The position numbers and the translations under genes are program-made. Shown piece after piece: positions 52,339 through 61,637 of a stretch of 64,000 bases of DNA. How positions within the stretch are numbered: the stretch's first letter is position 1; each line of letters begins with the position of its first letter. The stretch comes from Lacihabitans sp. CCS-44 (GTDB taxonomy: Bacteria; Bacteroidota; Bacteroidia; Cytophagales; Spirosomataceae): contig NZ_RJUE01000059.1 in the NCBI RefSeq assembly GCF_024343735.1, forward strand, positions 62,001-126,000, in the 5' to 3' direction. The notes below the pieces were generated by a model, which saw only the letters and a program-made list of their open reading frames with translations, ran no database searches and was not told where the DNA came from.

Positions 52339-53961
52339 TCACTTCACTCGCACCACCTTCTTGAAATCCATCACGCCACTTTCAGTTTTAATTTTCAAAA
52401 ACAAGAAATCGTTTACGTTCTGAATTTGGTCGAAATCCACAAAATTTTCTCCTGAAGAAAGTTCGATATCTTTTTTGAGAATTATCCTGCCAGTAATATC
52501 CGAGAAAGATACTTCGGCTTTTTGACTATTTTGGCTTAATATTTTTATCTGTAGTTTGTCTACAAAAGGATTAGGAAATGCTGTAACTTGAAGACTTTCA
52601 GAAGGCAACTCGTTTGCAGTCAAAACAAATTCTTCAGGAAAATTTCTATCCATCCAAGTCAGCCTATTAAATATCCAGTTTTTGAGTTCTACAATTTCTA
52701 AATCCCAAGTAGATGGTACCGGCCTCGGGCTTGGCCACACGTAAGTTCCTATTATTGGCCATTTCTGAAAATTTCTTGCTGCTGCCTCAGCCACATTGTT
52801 TTTTAATTCATCTATTTCCTTCACGATTCTGTCATGATCCAGCACGCCACCAGCTTTTCTTTGTTCAAAATAGATATTACGCAATTCACCAATAAATTTA
52901 GGGTCAGAAACCATTTTCTTCCAAAAAACAGGTACCTGAAAACCGTCCCTTGGACAGATTTCATTGAACTTGTAGGCCCACAAATCATATCTACCTCCCT
53001 CGCAATAATCGGCATTCCCGTAAGAAATGTCATAATCCCAAGGAGGGCTGGCGGTCAACTTTCCACCTTTGGAGTCTTTATCTTTTGAAAAATACGAGCT
53101 TATCCTGTAACCATCTATATTTCTCGATACTTCATTCACTATAAACATCTTAGCAAATGAACTTAGGTCAACGTACTGGTGGTAGCCCTTAAGTTCGTCT
53201 TTAAAATCTTTACCATAAATAGTGTCTTCAAACTTACGAATATAGGCTCTAATATAATTTCGTTGGGTATCATTTATAGTTTTAGGTAAATGATAATAAT
53301 ACTGATTCGCAAAACCATTCGTATTGGTATAGTTTGACCTGAATGAACCGTAGTTTGTGCCTGTACTTTTGTCAATTTTCACAACATATCCACCTGTCAG
53401 TTCGTCTCCAGATATATCCTCGGGCTTTAAAGTGGCTATGTCTACCCGATTTTTATCCACTTTTATTTTTTCCATCAGCACATAAACACCTTGATAATTA
53501 TTATCAATGACCACCTCCACATATTTTGTACGACTGGCATTCATACCCATTTGACGAGCTAGACTCATACTTAACACATTATGCATCAGGCTTTTTTCGT
53601 TATAGGATGCATAAAGAATCCAGTCAGAATCTTCTGGCAACCCACAAAGTGCCAAAGGATTATTTTCTCCTTTTTCGGTTCGAAGTTCTATTCCAAGGCC
53701 TTTTTTAGGAAATCCCTGAGAACTCGACCCACGATATTCAACACCCACAAAACTATTGTAATGAAACTGTGTGTCTGACAGTTTATTTTCTTTCCCTTCT
53801 CCATTGTAAATCACCTTCAACTCTCCTAATATCTTAGGATCGTCTTTAATAGTTTGGCCTTTGGTATTTATTACAAAAATGGGTAATTTGCTCATACTTA
53901 GCTGAGCATAAGCTAGTTGGAAAGAAACCAAGAAAACCATCAATAATTTCGTCATTCTCAT
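52339..53961 (-). CDS. CotH-family secreted protein with T9SS sorting domain
   Basis: A 540-residue protein with a signal peptide (about 1-19, QLAYAQ). The body is a CotH kinase-like domain: VEYRGSSSQGFPKKGLGIEL (about 73-92), WILYASYNEKSLMHN, GVYVLMEKIKVDKNRV and SPPWDYDISYGNAD. CotH proteins are secreted atypical kinases. The last 80 residues (AFPNPFVDKLQIKIL...DFKKVVRVK) are a T9SS type A sorting domain, so it should be surface-exposed. Overlaps hemJ by 4 bases. Substrate unknown. Confidence 0.88.
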   Translation of the reverse strand: MRMTKLLMVFLVSFQLAYAQLSMSKLPIFVINTKGQTIKDDPKILGELKVIYNGEGKENKLSDTQFHYNSFVGVEYRGSSSQGFPKKGLGIELRTEKGENNPLALCGLPEDSDWILYASYNEKSLMHNVLSMSLARQMGMNASRTKYVEVVIDNNYQGVYVLMEKIKVDKNRVDIATLKPEDISGDELTGGYVVKIDKSTGTNYGSFRSNYTNTNGFANQYYYHLPKTINDTQRNYIRAYIRKFEDTIYGKDFKDELKGYHQYVDLSSFAKMFIVNEVSRNIDGYRISSYFSKDKDSKGGKLTASPPWDYDISYGNADYCEGGRYDLWAYKFNEICPRDGFQVPVFWKKMVSDPKFIGELRNIYFEQRKAGGVLDHDRIVKEIDELKNNVAEAAARNFQKWPIIGTYVWPSPRPVPSTWDLEIVELKNWIFNRLTWMDRNFPEEFVLTANELPSESLQVTAFPNPFVDKLQIKILSQNSQKAEVSFSDITGRIILKKDIELSSGENFVDFDQIQNVNDFLFLKIKTESGVMDFKKVVRVK

Positions 53962-54500
53962 TTGCCCTCTCTTCTTTTTTTATATTGTTTAGCAAAAATA
54001 AATAGCACCATTCCGAAGGCAATCACGCCTCCGAAGAGTTTCAGAAAATCCAAGAAATCCCTAACGACAGCCAGTAAAACAATGGCTACCAAAAACAAGG
54101 TTGGTAGCTCGTTCAGAAGCCTGTAATTAAACGAGCCCGCTTTGTCTTCACCTTTTTCTTGTTTGATAATGATAGATTTGCAGTAAAAATGATAAATAAC
54201 CAACAAAACAAGCAAAACCAATTTGATTTTGATCCAAGTTTGATCCAAAACGGCTGGGTTGGTTGCCAACATCAACAGTCCAAAAATCCAGGTTACGACC
54301 ATGGCTGGAGTGGAAATAATCTTATACACTCGCCACTGCATCAGCGTAAATTGTGCCCTCCAGTCGGCTTGAAGTTCTTTGGGTTTTTGCTCTACTTCAG
54401 CATGATAAACAAACATCCTGACCAGATAAAATAAACCTGCAAACCAAGTAACGAAACCAACAATATGAAAAGCCTTAAAAAAGGAATAATAATTTAACAT
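53958..54500 (-). CDS. hemJ: Protoporphyrinogen IX oxidase, HemJ type
   Basis: A 180-residue membrane protein with four to five hydrophobic segments. The conserved His and the FHIVGFVTWFAGLFYLVRMF start, the WRVYK...PAMVVTWIFGLLM segment and RLLNELPT near residue 130 match HemJ. It oxidises protoporphyrinogen in haem synthesis. In an operon-like overlap with the CotH gene, though no functional link is evident. Confidence 0.9.
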   Translation of the reverse strand: MLNYYSFFKAFHIVGFVTWFAGLFYLVRMFVYHAEVEQKPKELQADWRAQFTLMQWRVYKIISTPAMVVTWIFGLLMLATNPAVLDQTWIKIKLVLLVLLVIYHFYCKSIIIKQEKGEDKAGSFNYRLLNELPTLFLVAIVLLAVVRDFLDFLKLFGGVIAFGMVLFIFAKQYKKRREGK

Positions 54501-54614
54501 AGATTCTGTTCAAAATTCAAAAATAATAACAAAAAGCCAACGTTTTTTAAAAACTACGGTATATTATCATTTGGACTAATTTTTGCACTTTATCGGTATT
54601 CATATATCTCAACA

Positions 54615-56483
54615 ATGACCATTAAAAGTATCTTCATTTTATTTTTTCTATCGATTTCGGTTTTCGCTCAAGACAAAAAAACACTTATGTTATTTGAGAA
54701 AGGCAAGAAGGATTTCATGGAAAGGAGGTATGAGTCAGCACTAGAAAACTTTGAAAAATATCTAGAAAAAGACTCTATCAAAACAGAGGCTTATTTCAGA
54801 ATTGCCCAAATACATGAGTCGTTCAGAAACCAGAAAAAAGCGTCTGAATTTTACCAAAAAGTGATACAAAAAGACACCTCTGGCGTTGGATTTGTGCAGG
54901 CATACACCTACTTAGGTTCCAGAGCTTTAGAAAATCATCGTTTTGAGGATGCAAAAAAATACTTGACCGTTTCGCTCAACAACACCAACAAAAACTCCAT
55001 TATTTATCAGCAAATACAGAAACAAATAAAGACAGCAGAATTTGGGATTCAAGCCATAGCTAAACCTCTGAACATCAAGCCTGAACCATTAATCGATGTT
55101 TTGAACTTTAAAAACAAACAGTATTTTCCGGTACTCACGGCTGACAATAGCACCATTATTTTTACGGCCAGAAACGACCTAGAAGACGAAAACATCTATA
55201 TTTCTGAAAGCAAAAACAATATTTGGAGCAAACCTACGAGTATTTCGAAGGAAATAAATACACCATACAATGAAGGCACATGCAGTATTTCTGCGGATGG
55301 CAAAATCATGGTATTTACCTCCTGCGAAGGCAGAGATTCTTTTGGCAGCTGCGACTTATTTATAAGCAAAAAAGAAGGTAATACTTGGTCGGTACCCAAA
55401 AATTTAGGCCCGAATATCAACTCGAACTTTTGGGATTCGCAACCCAGTTTGTCTTCAGATGGCTCGAAGCTATTTTTCTCCTCCGAAAGACCCCTTGGAC
55501 AAGGCAAAAAAGACATTTGGATGAGTGAGTTGGACGAAAAAGGAAACTGGAAAAAGGCCGTGAATTTGGGCAAAAATATCAATACAAGTTATGATGAGGT
55601 CTCGCCATTTATACACGCAAACGGCTATTCTTTGTTTTTCTCTTCTAACGGAAAAGAGGGAATGGGAAAGTTTGACATCTATTTGACAAGCATAAAAAGG
55701 GGATTCGGAGGTGAAATATTGAATATGGGCTATCCAATAAATACCGGCGACGATGAACTTTCTCTTTTCATATCAGCAGATGGCAAAAAAGCATTTTATT
55801 CTGTTGACAAAAACGACAAGGTATCTCTTTATCAGTTTTCTATCCCTATAGAACTATCAGATAAAATAGACAGAACGCATTACTTAAAAGGTTTTGTTTT
55901 AGATCAAAAAACCAATAAACCCCTTTATACAACCATAGAATTGGTAGACATCAAAACAGGAGAAAAAATATCCAAATTCCTGTCTGACCCCATCACAGGC
56001 GACTATATGGCCATTTTGCCAGGCGATGGAGAATATGTTTTGTATGTAGAAACCCCGAACTATTTTTTCAAAAGCCTCAAGTTTGATTTTACAAAAGACG
56101 ACGAAGGAAAGAGATTGGATATTTTGTTGACTAAAATAGAAAAAGAGACTAAAGAAGTGTTGGAAAATATATTTTTCGACAGCGGTTCGGCTGTTTTACG
56201 AAAAGAGTCAGATATAGAACTAAAGAAACTCAAAGAATTACTTCAAAAAAATGCCTCACTGAAAGTAGAAATATCGGGCCATACCGACGACATCGGAAAC
56301 GATGTTGCCAACAAAGAGCTTTCTAAAAAACGAGCAATGGCTGTAGTGGAATTTCTAAAAACAGAAGGCATTGTGGCAGACAGAATTGTGCCAATTGGCT
56401 ATGGTGAAACTCAACCGAAAGTAAAAAATGACTCAGATGCCAATCGCCAACTAAATCGAAGGATTGAGATTAAGTTTTTGTAA
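54615..56483 (+). CDS. OmpA family protein with TPR and PD40 repeats, PorE-like
   Basis: A 622-residue protein with signal peptide 1-19 (SISVFAQ). Residues 25-140 form TPR repeats. A propeller of PD40/WD40-like repeats follows (about 165-410; STIIFTARNDLEDENIYIS, LSSDGSKLFFSSERP). Then a carboxypeptidase-regulatory-like domain (about 420-500) and a C-terminal OmpA-like peptidoglycan-binding domain (IFFDSGSAVLRKES...ISGHTDDIGND...NRRIEIKFL). This domain order is that of PorE of the type IX secretion system, but many paralogues share it and no lipobox is seen, so the T9SS role is inferred. Confidence 0.85.
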   Translation: MTIKSIFILFFLSISVFAQDKKTLMLFEKGKKDFMERRYESALENFEKYLEKDSIKTEAYFRIAQIHESFRNQKKASEFYQKVIQKDTSGVGFVQAYTYLGSRALENHRFEDAKKYLTVSLNNTNKNSIIYQQIQKQIKTAEFGIQAIAKPLNIKPEPLIDVLNFKNKQYFPVLTADNSTIIFTARNDLEDENIYISESKNNIWSKPTSISKEINTPYNEGTCSISADGKIMVFTSCEGRDSFGSCDLFISKKEGNTWSVPKNLGPNINSNFWDSQPSLSSDGSKLFFSSERPLGQGKKDIWMSELDEKGNWKKAVNLGKNINTSYDEVSPFIHANGYSLFFSSNGKEGMGKFDIYLTSIKRGFGGEILNMGYPINTGDDELSLFISADGKKAFYSVDKNDKVSLYQFSIPIELSDKIDRTHYLKGFVLDQKTNKPLYTTIELVDIKTGEKISKFLSDPITGDYMAILPGDGEYVLYVETPNYFFKSLKFDFTKDDEGKRLDILLTKIEKETKEVLENIFFDSGSAVLRKESDIELKKLKELLQKNASLKVEISGHTDDIGNDVANKELSKKRAMAVVEFLKTEGIVADRIVPIGYGETQPKVKNDSDANRQLNRRIEIKFL

Positions 56484-56522
56484 ATAGTATAAATTTTAGT
56501 AAATTTCGAAAAATCATTCTCA

Positions 56523-56759
56523 ATGACAGCGACAGAAAAAAATATCCTTCTAGCATTTTCAAGTTTGCTCAATACATATAGTTCTGAGACTAAAAAAAAC
56601 ATTATAAAACATTTATCTGAATCCATAAAAATTAATAATAATACCGAAGACGAATTTTATAAAACATTTGGCGGGTTTGCTGAAGAAAAAACTGATGAGG
56701 AATTGATAAGAGAAATTAAATCATCAAGAAAATTTAGATTCAAAGAAATAGCCCTTTAG
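56523..56759 (+). CDS. Antitoxin-like protein paired with a PIN toxin
   Basis: A 78-residue protein, helical in its first 45 residues, with a C-terminal segment (DEELIREIKSSRKFRFKEIAL) like those of VapB-type antitoxins that wrap around a PIN toxin. The N-terminus has no recognisable AbrB or RHH motif. It ends at the base before the toxin start. Assignment rests on size, pairing and C-terminal pattern. Confidence 0.6.
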   Translation: MTATEKNILLAFSSLLNTYSSETKKNIIKHLSESIKINNNTEDEFYKTFGGFAEEKTDEELIREIKSSRKFRFKEIAL

Positions 56760-57161
56760 ATGAAATATTTGATTGATATCAATATTTGTGTTTACTTTCT
56801 GAGGGGGAAATTTAACTTAGATTCGATATTTAAGAAAACCGGTTTATCAAATTTATATATCTCCGAAATTACGGCATTTGAGCTTTCCTATGGAGCCGAA
56901 CTTAGCCATAATAAAGAAAAGTCGCAAAATCAAGTAAAAAAATTCCTTTCGAGTATTTCTATTCTCCCAATATACAGCACATTAGATTTATATGCCTTTG
57001 AAAAAGTAAGACTCAGAAAAGCAGGAAAACCTGTACATGATGAATTTGATTTCTTAATTGCATTGACCGCAATTCAAAACAACCTTATTATGGTTACAGA
57101 GAATATCAAAGACTTCACTAATATAGAAAATATTAAATTAGAAAACTGGATTGACAGGTAA
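56760..57161 (+). CDS. PIN domain toxin, VapC-like
   Basis: A 133-residue PIN nuclease. Acidic residues of the active site: Asp6 (YLIDINIC), Glu41 (SEITAFELS) and Asp96 (HDEFDFLIA), followed by VTENIKDF. The acidic set is complete, consistent with an active RNase. It starts directly after the antitoxin stop (zero gap), the usual VapBC arrangement. The tRNA or rRNA target is unknown. Confidence 0.82.
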   Translation: MKYLIDINICVYFLRGKFNLDSIFKKTGLSNLYISEITAFELSYGAELSHNKEKSQNQVKKFLSSISILPIYSTLDLYAFEKVRLRKAGKPVHDEFDFLIALTAIQNNLIMVTENIKDFTNIENIKLENWIDR

Positions 57162-57305
57162 GTCACAAAAATATCAAATCACTCACGATAGAGATCCATA
57201 TCTTCTAATAAAAAGATAAGCTATGTGACATTTGTCATGGAAATAAGACTCCAATTCTCGAACTTTGCAGCTGCAAAATGCATTATTAAATAAAGATTAT
57301 AATTG

Positions 57306-58241
57306 ATGACACAAGAAAAAGTTCAGGTTTTGATATTGGGTTCGGGGCCAGCGGGTTATACAGCGGCTATATATGCAGGAAGAGCGGGTTTGAAACCAGT
57401 TATGTACCAAGGCATGCAGCCAGGAGGACAGTTAACCATCACCAACGACGTTGAAAACTTCCCAGGATATCCACAAGGCATCGAAGGTCCACAAATGATG
57501 GAAGATTTGAGGATACAAGCAGAAAGATTCGGCCTAGATAACCGATACGGCATGGCCACGAGTGTAGATTTTTCAACACCATTGGCTCATAAAGTAATTA
57601 TCGACGAAAGCATAGAAATAACGTCAGAAACTGTAATCATAGCCACAGGTGCATCAGCAAAATGGTTGGGCTTAGAGTCTGAGCAAAGGCTTAATGGTAT
57701 GGGCGTATCAGCCTGTGCGGTGTGTGACGGCTTCTTTTACAGAGGAAAAGACGTGGCCATTGTAGGTGCAGGAGATACTGCTTGCGAGGAGGCTCATTAC
57801 CTGTCGAAACTTTGCAAAAAAGTGACTATGTTAGTCCGCAGAGACGAATTCAGAGCCTCACAAATCATGCAAACGCGAGTAAAAAACACGCCAAACATAG
57901 AAATATTGTTCAATACCGACACAGAGGAAGTTTTGGGAACAGACGGTGTAACTGGTGTTAGAGTTAAAAATAATAAAACTGGCGAAACAAGCGAAATAGC
58001 TTTAGATGGATTCTTTGTGGCCATCGGTCACCAACCCAATACAGGTATTTTTAAGGATTTCTTACAATTAGATGAAGCTGGATATATTATCATAGAAAAA
58101 GGCTCAACTAAAACCAACATAGAAGGAGTTTTTGCTTGTGGTGATGCCCAAGACAAAATCTACCGTCAGGCTGTTACAGCAGCTGGAACAGGCTGTATGG
58201 CGGCTTTGGATGCGGAAAGATATCTGGGAGAACACGAATAA
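57306..58241 (+). CDS. trxB: Thioredoxin reductase
   Basis: A 311-residue flavoenzyme from ATG 57306 (a TTG one codon earlier is less likely). It reduces thioredoxin with NADPH. FAD motif GSGPAGYTAAIYAG, redox disulfide C137-A-V-C140 (ACAVCDG), NADPH motif GAGDTACEEA and the C-terminal GVFACGDAQDKIYRQAVTAAG. Length matches bacterial TrxB. A perfect TGACA-TT-TGTCA palindrome lies at 57226-57237, about 70 bases upstream. A terminator follows. Confidence 0.96.
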   Translation: MTQEKVQVLILGSGPAGYTAAIYAGRAGLKPVMYQGMQPGGQLTITNDVENFPGYPQGIEGPQMMEDLRIQAERFGLDNRYGMATSVDFSTPLAHKVIIDESIEITSETVIIATGASAKWLGLESEQRLNGMGVSACAVCDGFFYRGKDVAIVGAGDTACEEAHYLSKLCKKVTMLVRRDEFRASQIMQTRVKNTPNIEILFNTDTEEVLGTDGVTGVRVKNNKTGETSEIALDGFFVAIGHQPNTGIFKDFLQLDEAGYIIIEKGSTKTNIEGVFACGDAQDKIYRQAVTAAGTGCMAALDAERYLGEHE

Positions 58242-58267
58242 GAAAGACGATTGAAAGACTTTGGAAG

Positions 58268-58295
58268 GCCTTCATTTAACGATGGAGGCTTTTTC
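58268..58295 (+). terminator. Terminator after trxB
   Basis: GCCTTCAT (58268-58275) pairs with ATGGAGGC (58282-58289), one G-U, then TTTTT. It overlaps the 3' end of the convergent gene at 58272. Confidence 0.75.
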
Positions 58296-59792
58296 TATTT
58301 TTATGGTTTTGCTCATATAATCTGATTGCCCATTTTTGTTAAATGCTTTTAGATTTATGGGATATTCACCGACAGTTTTAAAAACTTGAGCGACTTTTTT
58401 TCCTATCTGTTTTTTACCTAAAATCTCCCATTCTAAATCAAAGCCTTCTTCTATAATTGCCTCAAACTCTACCTTAAAAGGAGGTTTGATGCTAAGATTT
58501 TTAAAAGCAAAAGAAACAAAAGGTGGAAAGCCCTTCTCTCCCCTATATTGCACGAGGTTTAGGCTATCATTCATCAATATCAACATTTCACCATTTTCTT
58601 TTTGAGCAGCTCCTTGCAGAGAATCATCTTTTTCGAAAAGCACAAATGGCTCTATATCAATCACTTCTTGGTCATTATTTAATGAAGCCACTTCAATTTC
58701 ACCAACTTTCGAAAGGCTAAATTGCTTTCCTTGATAATACTTGGGCATACCAACATTGGTAGAATCCTTTTTACTCAGAAAAACATTTTTAATTGGAAAA
58801 GATGACTCCAAACTAAAATCGTCCAATTCGGCTTTTTGAGGATTAAACATTTTCACTCTTTTAACTACCGCTTTGTCTTCCCCGAAGTAGAAGTAAAAAT
58901 AGCCATTGCTTTCAAACTCTGGGTCAGCAGTAATATCAACAGCGTCTTTGAGTGAGTCGAATAAGCCCAAAGAGATAAGTTCTTTCGAGAGGGTGATATA
59001 GTTAAACAACTCACCTTTTCTCGTAAGGATAAGGCAATATTTTGACGAAAAATACTCTAAAACACTAGACTGATGAAAGCCCTTGGCAATATTTAAAACC
59101 CTAAAATCTGTGGCTTCAGGCAAAATATTTTGCAAAATTGTGATTTCATTTTTAGTAGAAACAACAGACTTAACACCACCAAATAAAGATTTTAAAAAGT
59201 CCTGATTATGAATACTTTGTGTGTCTATTTTCAAAGAAGTATAATATACTTTATTAGCAAATTCTGAGACTCCATACCAAGAAATAGCTTTGCCCTCTAA
59301 ATTCATCAGAATAGGCTTGAGATATTTCGGGACTGTTGGATACACAAACTCAACCAAAGGCATTTTCCATAGTGGAGAAAGACCCATTTCTCCCAAGTCC
59401 TGAACCGGAATGAGATCCAACTCCATCTTTTCTGGCATTTTGTTTTCAACTTTTCCAAACATTTGTTCAAACCAAATCCTTTTGGAGGTGCTTCCTTGGA
59501 TATCATATGTGCCAATTACCCCACCTCCATTTTTGAAAAAAGACACCAAAATTGAATTCTCTTTTACGGAAAGTTTGGTTTCATCAAAATCTAGAAAAAA
59601 AATAGCTCCAAATTCACTTAAATTTTCAAGTCGGTCAACTTCTATCAAATTGATATTAAATACTTTAGACTTCTCTATCAATAGTTTCTTGACTTCTTGA
59701 CTTCCTGACTTATTAGAAAACAAGCATACTTTTTTTTGTCCAAAAACCAAATTGGACAATAAAAATAAGCCTATGATAAAACGTAAAACCAT
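58272..59792 (-). CDS. Secreted protein with ThuA-like N-terminus and PKD-like C-terminus
   Basis: A 506-residue protein with signal peptide 1-18 (LVFGQ). Residues 20-215 resemble a ThuA-like (glutamine amidotransferase-fold) domain: VCLFSNKSGSQEVKKLL, FLDFD..., FFKNGGGVIGTYDI. The middle resembles a PQQ-dependent sugar dehydrogenase or propeller remnant (DAVDITADPEFESNGYFYFYF), and residues about 430-500 a PKD-like domain (VEFEAIIEEGFDLEWEILG...KTVGEYPINLKAFN). It may be a diverged membrane-bound dehydrogenase of the ThuA/GSDH type. No catalytic residues can be assigned. 10 bases downstream of miaA. Confidence 0.6.
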   Translation of the reverse strand: MVLRFIIGLFLLSNLVFGQKKVCLFSNKSGSQEVKKLLIEKSKVFNINLIEVDRLENLSEFGAIFFLDFDETKLSVKENSILVSFFKNGGGVIGTYDIQGSTSKRIWFEQMFGKVENKMPEKMELDLIPVQDLGEMGLSPLWKMPLVEFVYPTVPKYLKPILMNLEGKAISWYGVSEFANKVYYTSLKIDTQSIHNQDFLKSLFGGVKSVVSTKNEITILQNILPEATDFRVLNIAKGFHQSSVLEYFSSKYCLILTRKGELFNYITLSKELISLGLFDSLKDAVDITADPEFESNGYFYFYFGEDKAVVKRVKMFNPQKAELDDFSLESSFPIKNVFLSKKDSTNVGMPKYYQGKQFSLSKVGEIEVASLNNDQEVIDIEPFVLFEKDDSLQGAAQKENGEMLILMNDSLNLVQYRGEKGFPPFVSFAFKNLSIKPPFKVEFEAIIEEGFDLEWEILGKKQIGKKVAQVFKTVGEYPINLKAFNKNGQSDYMSKTIKIEKASIVK

Positions 59793-59802
59793 ACGTGTTC
59801 CC

Positions 59803-60723
59803 TTAAATTTTATTCAAAATATATTGTAACTTTTCTTCCTTACTTAAACTGTCGGGAATCCAGTTTATTTTAAATCCCTTGCTTTCCATACTTCTAAAAA
59901 AAGTCATCTGGCGTTTTGCGAAACGATGAATTTCTGTCTCCAGTTTTGAAAACATTTGATCAAAAGTCATATCGTTTTTTAGAAAATAACTGATGTATTT
60001 GTATTCTAAGCCATAATATTCCAAGGTTTCAGCACTTACACCATCGTTTAATAAATTCTGTACCTCGGCCACCATTCCTTGCCCCTCGAATCTATCCTTT
60101 AACCTTTTAGAAATGCGTTCACGACGTAATTCTAAGGCCGGATTTAGACCAAAGATGGTGTAATCTATAGCTTTATGTTCTCCTTTAGAAAATTCGGGGT
60201 TTTTCTCCAAATATTCACAAATCTCTACCATTCTGACAAGTCTTTTCCTGCTAGAAAAATGATAATTCTCTAAAAAGTGTGCATATTTCTCTAAAATAAC
60301 TTCTGTTTCGAGCGATTCTGATTCCTCTCTAAAATCTTCATTAACAGGAATCTGCGTTTTCCATAAATCAGAAATAGCAGCTTGAATGTAAAGACCTGTT
60401 CCTCCACAAAGAATCGAAAACCCGTTTCTAGATTTTACTTGCTCAAAAACAGCATGAAAGTCATTTTGAAACCTTGCTACATTGTACTTTTCTCCGGCTT
60501 CGCAAATGTCTATTAAGTGGTAAGGAATATTTTTATCGTTTTTTATATATTCCGCTAGATCTTTACCAGTACCAACATCCATTTTTTTATAAACCTGCCT
60601 GCTGTCAGCACTAATTATTTCACCGTTAAGCTGATAGGCAAGATTAACCGCCAATTCCGTTTTTCCAGAAGCTGTTGGCCCCAAAATAACTATTAACTCA
60701 GTCTTTACCTCCTCAGAATTCAC
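59803..60723 (-). CDS. miaA: tRNA dimethylallyltransferase
   Basis: A 306-residue enzyme that prenylates A37 of tRNAs. P-loop GPTASGKT (15-22), ISADSRQVYKKMDVGTGK (38-55, catalytic Asp and Arg), CGGTGLYIQAAI (about 110-121) and the C-terminal FAKRQMTFFRS. Length fits the family. It overlaps the upstream gene by 11 bases. Confidence 0.95.
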   Translation of the reverse strand: MNSEEVKTELIVILGPTASGKTELAVNLAYQLNGEIISADSRQVYKKMDVGTGKDLAEYIKNDKNIPYHLIDICEAGEKYNVARFQNDFHAVFEQVKSRNGFSILCGGTGLYIQAAISDLWKTQIPVNEDFREESESLETEVILEKYAHFLENYHFSSRKRLVRMVEICEYLEKNPEFSKGEHKAIDYTIFGLNPALELRRERISKRLKDRFEGQGMVAEVQNLLNDGVSAETLEYYGLEYKYISYFLKNDMTFDQMFSKLETEIHRFAKRQMTFFRSMESKGFKINWIPDSLSKEEKLQYILNKI

Positions 60724-61516
60724 TCAAAATGTATTTATAACTTCCAGAATTAATTATCTCAGCCTCCACCCTATCTCTTACCTTTATACGATTCTTATTT
60801 TCGTCCAAAACAAAATACAGTGGAGAAGTTTTCTCTACCAATTCGAAGCCTAATTTAGAAAAATTTTCACCATCTGACCAATCTGCGTCTATGTAAGTCA
60901 TAATATTTCCAGGTGTTTTTTCTTTTACAAAATATCCTAACATTTTTGAAAATCCGCCGACAACATTAAATCCGTTGAGATTTGCGAACCTTATGAGCTC
61001 GAAAGACAGCACGATTTTTTCCTCTAAATAATATTTTTTTGCACCCGAAAAAGTCATTACCGCCAATAACAATTCATCAGAATCAGGCTTAAATTCCTCT
61101 GGCAAAAGTCTGAAATATGCTTTTGGTAAATACAAGCCGTATTTAAGCTTTGCCCCAATAGACTGCTGCAAATGATTTTGGTTTAAGAAATCTTCAGCGA
61201 TGTGTTGATTAACCCTACGAACATTACAGACTCTAGCAGGCAGTTTTTGGTTTAATCCCAGCACTGAGCTCAATCTTGAAAGTACAATTTCGGGATATTT
61301 AAACCATTGGTCTTTCCAGACATTTATCGGTTTTTCAATAAATTTATAATCTTCAGGTATCGTTTCTAAATACTTCACTTCAATTTTTCCACTCTCAAAA
61401 ACACAAGAATCTCGCAATTGAAATTCAATTTTGTTATGAGTAAGAAACGCTGAAAAATACGATACAAAATCTCCACTAATCATTCTCTCTGTCTGAATCC
61501 CTTTACATTTTTTCAT
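60713..61516 (-). CDS. Conserved protein of unknown function, phage-associated type
   Basis: A 267-residue soluble protein, no signal peptide. The pattern FLNQNHLQQSIGAKLKYGLY, VMTFSGAKK, FELIRFANLNGFNVVGGFSK and then YIDADWSDGENFSKLGFEL resembles a conserved domain seen in many phage and Bacteroidota proteins without a known activity. Some GNAT-like features (FSKLGFELV) are visible. It overlaps miaA by 11 bases, so it is co-transcribed; a link to tRNA modification is not shown. Confidence 0.6.
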   Translation of the reverse strand: MKKCKGIQTERMISGDFVSYFSAFLTHNKIEFQLRDSCVFESGKIEVKYLETIPEDYKFIEKPINVWKDQWFKYPEIVLSRLSSVLGLNQKLPARVCNVRRVNQHIAEDFLNQNHLQQSIGAKLKYGLYLPKAYFRLLPEEFKPDSDELLLAVMTFSGAKKYYLEEKIVLSFELIRFANLNGFNVVGGFSKMLGYFVKEKTPGNIMTYIDADWSDGENFSKLGFELVEKTSPLYFVLDENKNRIKVRDRVEAEIINSGSYKYILSEF

Positions 61517-61637
61517 AAAAATATAATTTAATTTTCAGTTTTGGCGTTATAAGTTCATTATTGGCAGCAAAATTGATTTTATAAACTATTGAGAGAAAAT
61601 TTTACGAATTAGAATCACGAAAATCAAAAAACTCAGA

